This document shows, piece after piece, positions 1 through 4,987 of a stretch of DNA of 7,859 bases. The translations under genes were made by a program, and so were the position numbers. The notes beneath the pieces are model-generated. The model worked only from the letters and a program-made list of their open reading frames with translations. It did not search any database and was not told the origin of the DNA. Each line of letters opens with the position of its first letter. The stretch's first letter is position 1. The stretch covers positions 1 through 7,859 of the forward strand of contig CALGTB010000062.1 of NCBI GenBank assembly GCA_937902285.1, in the 5' to 3' direction. This stretch comes from an uncultured Actinomycetes bacterium. Lineage in GTDB: Bacteria; Actinomycetota; Actinomycetes; S36-B12.

Positions 1-251
1 CGCTCCTGGCGATCGACCTGACCCCCTATGAGCAGGACGAGTTCCAGTTCACCTCGGAGTGGATGACCGGACGCGCCGACGGATGGTCCGACCCAGCCGC
101 GTCACTTCAGAACGTGGGGAAGCTGACCTTCCCTCCCGGCCTGCTCCTCGAGCACCGAGCCGTCACGGGAATGCTCGCCCTGCTGACGAGCATCTCGGCG
201 ACCGTCGACTTCCGGACCGTCCTCGACGGGGCGCTCGACCCGAAGCCCTAG
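1..251 (+). CDS. C-terminal fragment, probable ABC1/UbiB (AarF-like) kinase family protein
   Basis: An open frame enters the window from the left (first full codon at base 3) and ends at TAG 249-251, giving the last 82 residues of a protein whose start lies outside. Codons upstream of the first internal ATG (63) are also open and read as ordinary protein (ending DEFQFTSEW), so the gene does not begin at that ATG. The tail has the pattern FPPGLLLEHRAVTGMLALLTSISATVDFR, which resembles the C-terminal helices of ABC1/AarF/UbiB atypical kinases (a Pro-Pro turn, a helix beginning LLxHR, then a short alpha-helical end). No catalytic motif is inside the window, so the family call rests only on this tail and is moderate. 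Its stop codon overlaps that of the convergent photolyase gene. Confidence 0.5.
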   Translation, partial: LLAIDLTPYEQDEFQFTSEWMTGRADGWSDPAASLQNVGKLTFPPGLLLEHRAVTGMLALLTSISATVDFRTVLDGALDPKP

Positions 252-1717
252 GGGGCGGACGATCCGCGCGCCGACTCCTGGGCCAGGAGGGGCTCGAGGT
301 CGCTGAGGCGATCCAGCCCGCTCAGGGGCTGCGCGATGCGGGGATTGCCCGACAGTCGCTCGCGATTGCGGTGCAGAAAGGCCCAGTACCCCGCAGTGAA
401 GGGACAGGCGTCGGGGCCGACTCGCGTGCCCGGGTCGTAGCGGCAGCCGCGGCAGTAGTCGCTCATCTTCTTGATGTAGGCACCACCGGCGGCATAGGGC
501 TTCGTCGCGAGGATGCCGCCATCGGCGTACTGGGACATGCCCACCACGTTGGGCACCATGACCCAGTCGTAGCCGTCGACGAAGGCGCGGTGGAACCAGT
601 CGGTGACCTGGGCAGGCTCCCATCCCCGCTGCATCGCATAGTTGCCCAGCACCATGAGGCGTGGGATGTGGTGGACCCACCCGTGGTCGCGAACATCGGC
701 GAGGATGCCGGACAGGCAGGCCGCGTCGACGCTCTCCGCGTCGAGCTCGGAGAACCAGTCAGGAAGCGGCTCCGTGGCATCCAGCGCGTTCAGGTCACGG
801 TACGAATCCGCGAGATGCCAGTACAGGTGCCAGACGAAATCGCGCCATCCGATCACCTGGCGGACGAAGCCCTCCACCGAGGCGAGCGGGGCGTCGCCCC
901 TGTGGTACGCCTCCTCGGCTCGCGCGACCACCTCCCTCGGGTCGAGCAGTCCCAGGTTCATCGGTGCCGACAGCAGCGAGTGGGCCATCCACGGATCCGC
1001 CGACAGCATTGCGTCCTCGTGGGGGCCGAACGAAGCAAGGCGATGGGCGATGAAGCCGTCGAGCAGGGCCAGCGCCTCCCCGCGGGTGGCGGCGAAGCGT
1101 CGCGGGCCATCGCTGCCGAGGAACGACACGTGTCCGTCCCGCTCCCACCGATCGAGGTCGTCCCGCACCTTCAGGTCGATCTCGTCCTCGATCGGCCATT
1201 CAGGCTCGGCGACGCCGAGCGTGGGCGTCCGAGGCGGTGGCTCTCGGTTGTCGGCGTCGAAGTTCCACCGTCCGCCGACAGGCTCGTCATCCTCCATCAG
1301 GACGTGCAGGCGGCGTCGGGCGTCGCGGTAGAAGTCCTCCATGAGAAGGCGGCGGCGACCGCGCGACTTCACCCACGCGTCGAAGACCTCCATCGACGTC
1401 GCGAAGCCGCGCGCGGGCAGCACGTCGATGTCGCGGCGCCCGACTGCAAACCGCAGTGCCGCCGACGACGTGGGGTGGCAGACGCTGAGGGGCTCAGCCA
1501 CGTCGTCCAGGGCCTGCGCGTAGGTATCCGTGCTCACGTAGGTGCACTGCCCGCCGAGCTCGGCTGCGCGATGGCGCATCGCCGAGAGGACGAGATGCGC
1601 CTTGGCACGATGGAAGCGGCGTCGGGCGAACACGCTCCGCGCCTCGATCATGAGCACCGGCTGATCCGGAGCGTCCAGGAAGTGCGGGCCTAGCTGGTCA
1701 CCAAAGAGCCAGCGCAT
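248..1717 (-). CDS. phrB: Iron-sulfur bacterial cryptochrome/photolyase, prokaryotic (6-4) photolyase type
   Basis: A 489-residue protein (from ATG 1717) that should repair UV (6-4) photoproducts in DNA using blue light, FAD and a [4Fe-4S] cluster. The N-terminus (RWLFGDQLGPHF) starts the Rossmann-like antenna domain; WNFDADNR near 151-158 and GWRDF near 291-295 are typical of the subfamily. Four Cys lie at 334, 422, 425 and 438. Their spacing (88, 3, 13) equals that of the cluster ligands of Agrobacterium PhrB as I recall them (C350, C438, C441, C454). HH at 349-350 falls where the PhrB His pair used in (6-4) repair lies. W374 matches the spacing of PhrB Trp390; I see no Trp at the spacing of Trp342. 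Length fits the family (about 500 aa). The start is uncertain: GTG 1723 and TTG 1735 are in frame and none has a clear Shine-Dalgarno. The phosphatase gene lies 115 bases upstream on the same strand, but co-transcription is not shown. A family member acting as a photoreceptor is the alternative. Confidence 0.93.
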   Translation of the reverse strand: MRWLFGDQLGPHFLDAPDQPVLMIEARSVFARRRFHRAKAHLVLSAMRHRAAELGGQCTYVSTDTYAQALDDVAEPLSVCHPTSSAALRFAVGRRDIDVLPARGFATSMEVFDAWVKSRGRRRLLMEDFYRDARRRLHVLMEDDEPVGGRWNFDADNREPPPRTPTLGVAEPEWPIEDEIDLKVRDDLDRWERDGHVSFLGSDGPRRFAATRGEALALLDGFIAHRLASFGPHEDAMLSADPWMAHSLLSAPMNLGLLDPREVVARAEEAYHRGDAPLASVEGFVRQVIGWRDFVWHLYWHLADSYRDLNALDATEPLPDWFSELDAESVDAACLSGILADVRDHGWVHHIPRLMVLGNYAMQRGWEPAQVTDWFHRAFVDGYDWVMVPNVVGMSQYADGGILATKPYAAGGAYIKKMSDYCRGCRYDPGTRVGPDACPFTAGYWAFLHRNRERLSGNPRIAQPLSGLDRLSDLEPLLAQESARGSSAP

Positions 1718-1832
1718 GGTCACGAGCCCAGTCAATCGGATGTCTCAGCCTTCCGCTGCCCACGGGCGTCAGGGCCGGTCGCGGCAGGCATCCGTTGCGA
1801 ATCGAGATGGTTCCCGGGAGACGGTTCGGGCA

Positions 1833-2258
1833 CTAGACCGCGAAGGAGCGGACGAACCTGCGCTGACCGGGAGTCTCGACAGCACGTCGGTGGTAGTTCG
1901 CGCGCACGAATGCCACCGCCTCATCACCCGGCACCCCATCGAGCGCGGCCAAGCAGGCCATCACGGTCCCCGTGCGTCCGCGGCCGCCACCGCAGGCGAC
2001 CTCCACCCGCTCGTCGGCGCAGCGTTCCCACGTGAGCCTGATGAGTCGTGCTGCGTCGGGGAGGAACCTCGGCACCCGGAAGTCCTTCCACCGGATCCAG
2101 TCCGATGGCCAGGGCGTCGGGTTGGGGACGTGGCCCAGTAGGTAGAGCCCGTAGTCGGGCTGCATGCCCTCTGGCAGCGTGTGCCTCAGCGCTCGTCCGC
2201 GGACACGCCGGCCCGATGGCAGCGTGAGAACCCCCGGCGCGCTCGGATCCCACGTCAT
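1833..2258 (-). CDS. Small Cys-based protein-tyrosine/dual-specificity phosphatase family protein
   Basis: A 141-residue cytoplasmic protein with one phosphatase domain. The P-loop is C89-GGGRG-R95-TGT, which fits the CX5R(S/T) signature: Cys89 would be the nucleophile and Arg95 would bind phosphate. The residue before the Cys is Ala, not the usual His of HCX5R. D59 in WKDFRVP (57-63) is a good candidate general acid in the WPD-loop position. The C-terminal helices (DEAVAFVRANYHRRAVETPGQ) carry the usual ending of this fold. At 141 residues it is a minimal phosphatase, and its substrate (phosphoprotein or small phosphoester) cannot be told from sequence. There is no Shine-Dalgarno. The start ATG stands six bases after a TACGGT box, suggesting a leaderless mRNA. 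A terminator-like hairpin separates it from the upstream DUF2510 gene. Confidence 0.85.
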   Translation of the reverse strand: MTWDPSAPGVLTLPSGRRVRGRALRHTLPEGMQPDYGLYLLGHVPNPTPWPSDWIRWKDFRVPRFLPDAARLIRLTWERCADERVEVACGGGRGRTGTVMACLAALDGVPGDEAVAFVRANYHRRAVETPGQRRFVRSFAV

Positions 2259-2270
2259 CGGCCCACCGTA
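2259..2270 (-). promoter_or_regulatory. Predicted -10 box and leaderless start of the phosphatase gene
   Basis: On the minus strand TACGGT (2270-2265) fits the actinobacterial TANNNT -10 consensus. It is followed by GGGCCG and then the ATG at 2258, so transcription would begin at or next to the start codon. No convincing -35 is visible 17-18 bases upstream. Confidence 0.45.
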
Positions 2271-2300
2271 GGGGACCTCTCGCTATCCCTGAAGACGAGC

Positions 2301-2324
2301 GCGGGCGGGAAGGCTCCGGCCCGC
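2301..2324 (-). terminator. Hairpin terminator downstream of the DUF2510/superinfection-immunity-like gene
   Basis: GCGGGC-g-GGA, loop AGGC, TCC-g-GCCCGC forms a nine-pair stem with one G-G mismatch. It lies 24 bases past the stop of the DUF2510 gene. On the minus strand it is followed by the mildly T-rich GCTCGTCTTC. The weak U tract keeps this tentative. Confidence 0.5.
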
Positions 2325-2348
2325 TGATCGACTCACGCGCCGGGAGTG

Positions 2349-2942
2349 TCAGCCGTTGGCCGGTGGACGCCAGTTCAGCGGTGGCGGTGGGTCGATCGCC
2401 GGCTGAACGATGCGGCCCTCGAGCGGCTGGGTGGGCGCGTCGGGTGCCCGTGGCATGGGGGGTGTCGGCGGTGGTGAGGGCACGGGTGCCGTAGGTGGGG
2501 TCTGCACGTAGACGACGGGGTTGGCGGTCTGCATGACGACGACGTTGGTGGTCCCGCTCCCGCCGACGACCGCCATGACCAGGGCGGCGATCCAGCCGAG
2601 GAAGGTCCAGCCGAGCAGCAGGTTGACCGCGAACACCGCCCATTGGGTGCTGGAGTTGCGGGTCGCGGCGATCGCCCACGGCAGCATGTAGCCGAGCGAC
2701 AGCACGGCGATGATCCAGGCGATGACGATGACCGCAGTGTTCGGCCCTCGCGACGTCGACACCGCGACGGTGCGCGTGTTCGCCCCCGTGTACGCCGGGA
2801 CCGGCGCCGCATACGTCGGAACCACGGCGCCCGGTGCAGCGGTGGCGGACGGCTGCCAGTGCGAGGTCCATGCCTGACCGTCGTAGTAGCGGTCCATCCC
2901 TGCATGGGACGTGTCCGGGTACCAGCCTGCGTTGTACGTCAT
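2349..2942 (-). CDS. DUF2510 protein with superinfection-immunity-like two-helix membrane domain
   Basis: A 197-residue membrane protein. Residues 5-30 (AGWYPD...RYYDGQAWTSHW) are a DUF2510 module, a short Trp-rich motif frequent at the N-terminus of actinobacterial membrane proteins. A Pro/Ala linker (31-66) leads to two membrane helices at about 69-91 and 100-125. The pair contains LGYMLPWAIAATR and NLLLGWTFLGWIAALVMAV, the pattern of the superinfection-immunity (T4 Imm-like) family. A proline-rich tail fills about 147-197. Both ends should face the same side of the membrane, probably the cytoplasm. ATG 2942 was chosen because MTYNAGWYPD is a normal DUF2510 start and GGGGG lies five bases upstream; GTG 2954 is possible. 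A role in phage exclusion is only suggested by the domain name; many cellular homologs have no known function. Confidence 0.82.
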   Translation of the reverse strand: MTYNAGWYPDTSHAGMDRYYDGQAWTSHWQPSATAAPGAVVPTYAAPVPAYTGANTRTVAVSTSRGPNTAVIVIAWIIAVLSLGYMLPWAIAATRNSSTQWAVFAVNLLLGWTFLGWIAALVMAVVGGSGTTNVVVMQTANPVVYVQTPPTAPVPSPPPTPPMPRAPDAPTQPLEGRIVQPAIDPPPPLNWRPPANG

Positions 2943-2994
2943 CGAGGCCCCCACTCTGTAGACGACTGCTGCGAACGCTAGCGCTGCGGGCTGA

Positions 2995-3008
2995 CGGCTG
3001 CCCAGCCG
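2995..3008. repeat. Perfect inverted repeat in the DUF2510/Rieske divergent region
   Basis: CGGCTG-CC-CAGCCG is a 6-2-6 inverted repeat about 40-55 bases upstream of the Rieske start. It could be a regulator site or a short hairpin. It is GC-only, so chance is a real alternative in this genome. Confidence 0.35.
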
Positions 3009-3012
3009 AGGA

Positions 3013-3026
3013 GGCGGTCACCCGCC
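3013..3026. repeat. Second inverted repeat at the predicted -35 region of the Rieske gene
   Basis: GGCGG-TCAC-CCGCC is a 5-4-5 inverted repeat centred 18 bases from the preceding one. It overlaps the place where the -35 contact of the Rieske promoter would fall (3016-3021). A regulator bound here would be expected to affect transcription; this is inference. Confidence 0.35.
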
Positions 3027-3038
3027 AGAGCGACGGCG

Positions 3039-3050
3039 TACTGTGGCAGC
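3039..3050 (+). promoter_or_regulatory. Predicted -10 box and leaderless start of the Rieske gene
   Basis: TACTGT (3039-3044) is a TANNNT -10 box followed by GGCAGC and then the GTG start at 3051. No Shine-Dalgarno precedes the GTG, so the mRNA probably begins at the start codon. A -35 hexamer is not recognisable. Confidence 0.5.
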
Positions 3051-3431
3051 GTGCCCACCTCGATCGGACCACTGGCGGATTTCGCCCTCGACAAGCCCAC
3101 CCAGGTCTCCATCGGCGGCGAGGGCTACCTCGTCATCCGACGGTCGCAGTCACCCGACGAGGTGTGCGTCGTCCGCGACCGCTGCCCCCATGCCGGCCTG
3201 AGCCTCAGTCGCGGTCCGCGTGGCGGCTACGCCGACGGGGTCATCACTTGTCCGTGGCACAACTCGAGCTTCGACGTCTGCTCGGGCGCGAACCTCGACT
3301 GGACTCCCGGCTTCGCCGGCATCACGGCGCCCTCGTGGTCGCGACGCCTCATCGCCATGGGGAAGTCACCCGCACCGTTGACTGTCCTCGCCACAACCGT
3401 CCTGGACGGCGTGGTCGTCGTCGACGACTAG
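3051..3431 (+). CDS. Rieske [2Fe-2S] domain protein (ferredoxin-like)
   Basis: A 126-residue soluble protein made of a single Rieske domain. The two ligand boxes are clear: C45-P-H47 (in DRCPHAG) and C67-P-W-H70 (in CPWHNSSFDV), the Cys/His pairs that hold a [2Fe-2S] cluster. The second box is followed by the usual strand and Gly turn (FDVCSGANLDW), then a Pro-rich loop (KSPAPL) and a final beta strand (VVVVDD). There is no oxygenase alpha-subunit domain, membrane segment or Tat-like leader, so it looks like a free electron carrier, as in Rieske ferredoxins or NirD-like small subunits. The partner is not in the window. The GTG start is preferred because it follows a -10 box by six bases and gives a normal N-terminus. 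It is followed after 42 bases by the SRPBCC gene, probably in the same operon. Confidence 0.88.
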   Translation: MPTSIGPLADFALDKPTQVSIGGEGYLVIRRSQSPDEVCVVRDRCPHAGLSLSRGPRGGYADGVITCPWHNSSFDVCSGANLDWTPGFAGITAPSWSRRLIAMGKSPAPLTVLATTVLDGVVVVDD

Positions 3432-3473
3432 GACCACTCAGGCTCGACACCGCATCTGCAAGGGATCACTGCC

Positions 3474-3914
3474 ATGGCACACGTTGTCTTCACCGTCACG
3501 CGCGACCTGCCGCTCCCCGCCGATGCCGTCTTCGGCGAGCTGATCGACTGGAGGGGCCACGCCGACTGGGTCCCCCTCACCCGCGTGAAGATCCTCACCG
3601 GCGACGGTGGCCCGGGCACCGAGTTCATCGCGACCTCCGGGGTCGGTCCCCTCGCCCTTCCGGACCGCATGCGCGTCGACACGCTGGACCCGGTGGCCAT
3701 GACCGTCGGCATCACGAAGATCGGCCCGGTGCTCACCGGGGTCGTGCGGCTGTCGGTCACGTCGACGGGTGCGCGTTCATGTCGGCTCGTCTGGGTCGAG
3801 GACATCACTGTCCCTGTGGTGCCCCAGTTCCTCGCTGCCCCCGTTGCGGCTGCAGCGCGCCGCGGATTCGAGACATCGATCACCCGGATGGCGAAGCAGA
3901 TGCGCGCCCGGTGA
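3474..3914 (+). CDS. SRPBCC (START/polyketide cyclase-like fold) family protein
   Basis: A 146-residue cytoplasmic protein with the helix-grip fold. The N-terminal strand VVFTVTRDLPLPADAVFGELIDW (strand, then PxxxVFxxLxDW helix), central beta strands and the long C-terminal helix (about 123-145, FLAAPVAAAARRGFETSITRMAKQM) are typical of SRPBCC proteins, which bind or act on hydrophobic ligands in a deep cavity. No catalytic residues can be named, and the ligand is unknown. AAGGGA eight bases before ATG 3474 is a fair ribosome binding site. It follows the Rieske gene on the same strand with no terminator between, so the two may be made together. It meets the TetR gene tail to tail, with only eight bases between stop codons. 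Confidence 0.85.
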   Translation: MAHVVFTVTRDLPLPADAVFGELIDWRGHADWVPLTRVKILTGDGGPGTEFIATSGVGPLALPDRMRVDTLDPVAMTVGITKIGPVLTGVVRLSVTSTGARSCRLVWVEDITVPVVPQFLAAPVAAAARRGFETSITRMAKQMRAR

Positions 3915-3922
3915 CGTGATGG

Positions 3923-4462
3923 TCAGCTGAGGCCGAGCTCGCGGGCGGCGGCGTTCGCCGCTCGAGCACCCGACATGCGTCGCAGGAGCAGCAGCCCGTC
4001 GAGGGTCGCCACGGCTGCCAGCGCCTGCTGGCGGCGCTGCGCGCGAGTGGACGCTGCCACCCTCGGCTCCAGCCAGGCAACCCACCCCTCCATCAGCCGA
4101 GGGGCGAGCGACGCATAGGGCTCGATACGCGCACTGGCGAGCCCGACGATCTCGAAGAAGACCGCGAAGACCGGATCGGCGGCAGGTGAGGCGAGGTGCG
4201 GCCAGGCACGCCGCTGCAGGTCCAGCACGGGGAGAGGGGCGTCGCCGAACGCGTCCGCAAGCGTCTCCTGCAGGCGCAGGCCCAGTGCCTCGATCACCGA
4301 GGTCACCAGGTCGTCCTTGGTGGGGAAGTAGTAGACGACCGTCCGGTCGCTGATGCCGAGACGCTGTCCGACCGATCCGAAGGTCAGAGCACCGATCCCC
4401 GACTCGGCTGCGAGCCCGGTGGCCGCGGCCAGCAGGTCCTCACGCGAGTGCTTGTATCCCAC
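3923..4462 (-). CDS. TetR-family transcriptional regulator
   Basis: A 179-residue regulator. The N-terminal DNA-binding domain covers about 1-52: helix 1 (REDLLAAATGLAAESG), TFGSVGQRLGIS, and recognition helix DRTVVYYFPTKDDLV, the classic TetR signature. The rest is the all-helical ligand and dimerisation domain, whose ligand cannot be predicted; LDGLLLLRRM near 144-153 is common in this family. The GTG at 4462 is the only sensible start. It lacks a spaced Shine-Dalgarno but stands six bases after TACGAT (4474-4469), a leaderless arrangement. It is divergent from the DUF5367-like membrane gene. A perfect palindrome between them is the likely operator, so repression of that neighbour is the natural prediction; autoregulation is possible. 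Confidence 0.92.
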   Translation of the reverse strand: MGYKHSREDLLAAATGLAAESGIGALTFGSVGQRLGISDRTVVYYFPTKDDLVTSVIEALGLRLQETLADAFGDAPLPVLDLQRRAWPHLASPAADPVFAVFFEIVGLASARIEPYASLAPRLMEGWVAWLEPRVAASTRAQRRQQALAAVATLDGLLLLRRMSGARAANAAARELGLS

Positions 4463-4474
4463 CCCTTGATCGTA
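4463..4474 (-). promoter_or_regulatory. Predicted -10 box and leaderless start of the TetR gene
   Basis: TACGAT on the minus strand (4474-4469), then CAAGGG, then GTG 4462. This box overlaps the predicted -35 (4466-4471) of the divergent gene, so the two promoters are back to back and could compete for polymerase. Confidence 0.45.
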
Positions 4475-4494
4475 TTCGTGCCGTCGTCTACTCT
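4466..4494 (+). promoter_or_regulatory. Predicted promoter of the DUF5367-like gene
   Basis: TTGATC (4466-4471) and TACTCT (4489-4494) are separated by exactly 17 bases and resemble a housekeeping -35/-10 pair. The start of transcription would fall near 4501, inside the palindrome. Confidence 0.5.
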
Positions 4495-4499
4495 CTATC

Positions 4500-4515
4500 T
4501 GTAGTCAGCACTACA
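4500..4515. promoter_or_regulatory. Probable TetR operator palindrome
   Basis: TGTAGT-CAGC-ACTACA has two perfect 6-base arms around a 4-base centre, a size and A/T content usual for TetR operators. It stands out from the GC-rich surroundings. It covers the predicted +1 of the membrane gene and sits 38-53 bases upstream of the TetR start codon, so binding should block the membrane gene directly. Confidence 0.65.
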
Positions 4516-4520
4516 TATTC

Positions 4521-4526
4521 AGGAGG
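4521..4526 (+). promoter_or_regulatory. Consensus ribosome binding site of the DUF5367-like gene
   Basis: AGGAGG six bases before ATG 4533. It is a perfect Shine-Dalgarno and fixes the start, predicting strong translation once repression is lifted. Confidence 0.8.
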
Positions 4527-4532
4527 TCGTGA

Positions 4533-4949
4533 ATGGCTCAGAAGAGCGCCCGTGCCGCAACGGTTGGATTCGTGGTGGGCGCGCTCGTCGCGCTGGTCTT
4601 CGCCATCGTCATCCGGCTCGTCCCCGCCTTCCTCTTCCTCGAGACCCCGTGGCGCGTGGTCGTCTACGTCCTGTGCGCGCTCGCTGCGCCGCCCACGGTC
4701 TGGTTCCTCCAGGGCGTGGCCCGGGCCGGACGTCTCGACCAGCGGCTGGTGTTCACCTGGGCGGCGGCAGGCGCGATGACCTTCGACGGGCTCGCGATCG
4801 GCTTCATTCCCGAGCTCTACGGCCAGACCGGCGATGCCCTCGCCTGGGCGGCGTCGGCCCTGCTCTTCGCCTTCGCCAGCCTGATCGTCGCCGGGCAGCT
4901 CATGCTCGGCCGGGTGGTTCCCGCTCAGGCCGCACCGATCACGGCGTGA
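4533..4949 (+). CDS. Four-helix membrane protein, DUF5367-like
   Basis: A 138-residue integral membrane protein with four predicted helices at about 9-35, 40-61, 73-92 and 102-126, short loops and a short C-terminal tail. The segment from AMTFDGLAIGF to IPELYG (81-97) resembles the conserved Asp-containing helix and F/Y turn of DUF5367 proteins. That assignment rests on memory of the family pattern and is moderate. No enzymatic motif is seen. The gene has a consensus ribosome binding site, a recognisable promoter, and a palindrome on its predicted transcription start, and it is divergent from a TetR gene. This is the common layout for a transport or stress membrane protein controlled by a small-molecule-sensing repressor. 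The substrate is unknown, and with 138 residues it would have to oligomerise to act as a transporter. Confidence 0.8.
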   Translation: MAQKSARAATVGFVVGALVALVFAIVIRLVPAFLFLETPWRVVVYVLCALAAPPTVWFLQGVARAGRLDQRLVFTWAAAGAMTFDGLAIGFIPELYGQTGDALAWAASALLFAFASLIVAGQLMLGRVVPAQAAPITA

Positions 4950-4953
4950 CCGC

Positions 4954-4987
4954 CGCTGCCCCGTCGACTGACCTCAGCGGGGCAGCG
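4954..4987. terminator. Putative bidirectional terminator between convergent genes
   Basis: CGCTGCCCCG (4954-4963) and CGGGGCAGCG (4978-4987) form a perfect 10-bp stem with a 14-base loop. It starts five bases after the stop of the DUF5367-like gene and includes the stop and last four codons of the serine hydrolase gene. There is no U tract on either side, but the symmetry and tail-to-tail position support a shared terminator. Confidence 0.55.

Noticed and set aside
275..289. Inverted repeat CTCCTG-GGC-CAGGAG near the 3' end of the photolyase gene
   Set aside because: It is only six pairs, lies inside coding sequence and has no following T tract. It could affect the end of the + strand gene, but there is no support for that.
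59..1693. Long + strand open frame (544 codons) opposite the photolyase gene
   Set aside because: Its translation is Arg/Val/Ala/His-rich with no family pattern and lies antisense to a clearly recognised photolyase. Stop-poor antisense frames are expected in GC-rich coding DNA.
1718..1832. Possible promoter or terminator between the phosphatase and photolyase genes
   Set aside because: I found no TANNNT box at a suitable distance from any candidate photolyase start, no Shine-Dalgarno and no stable hairpin. Whether the two genes are co-transcribed stays open.
1924..3919. Other long overlapping frames (1924-3072 on -, 2834-3919 on +) and similar ones at 5103-6107 and 5377-6657
   Set aside because: They cross or oppose recognised genes, have low-complexity Arg/Pro/Gly-rich translations and no motifs, so they are shadows.
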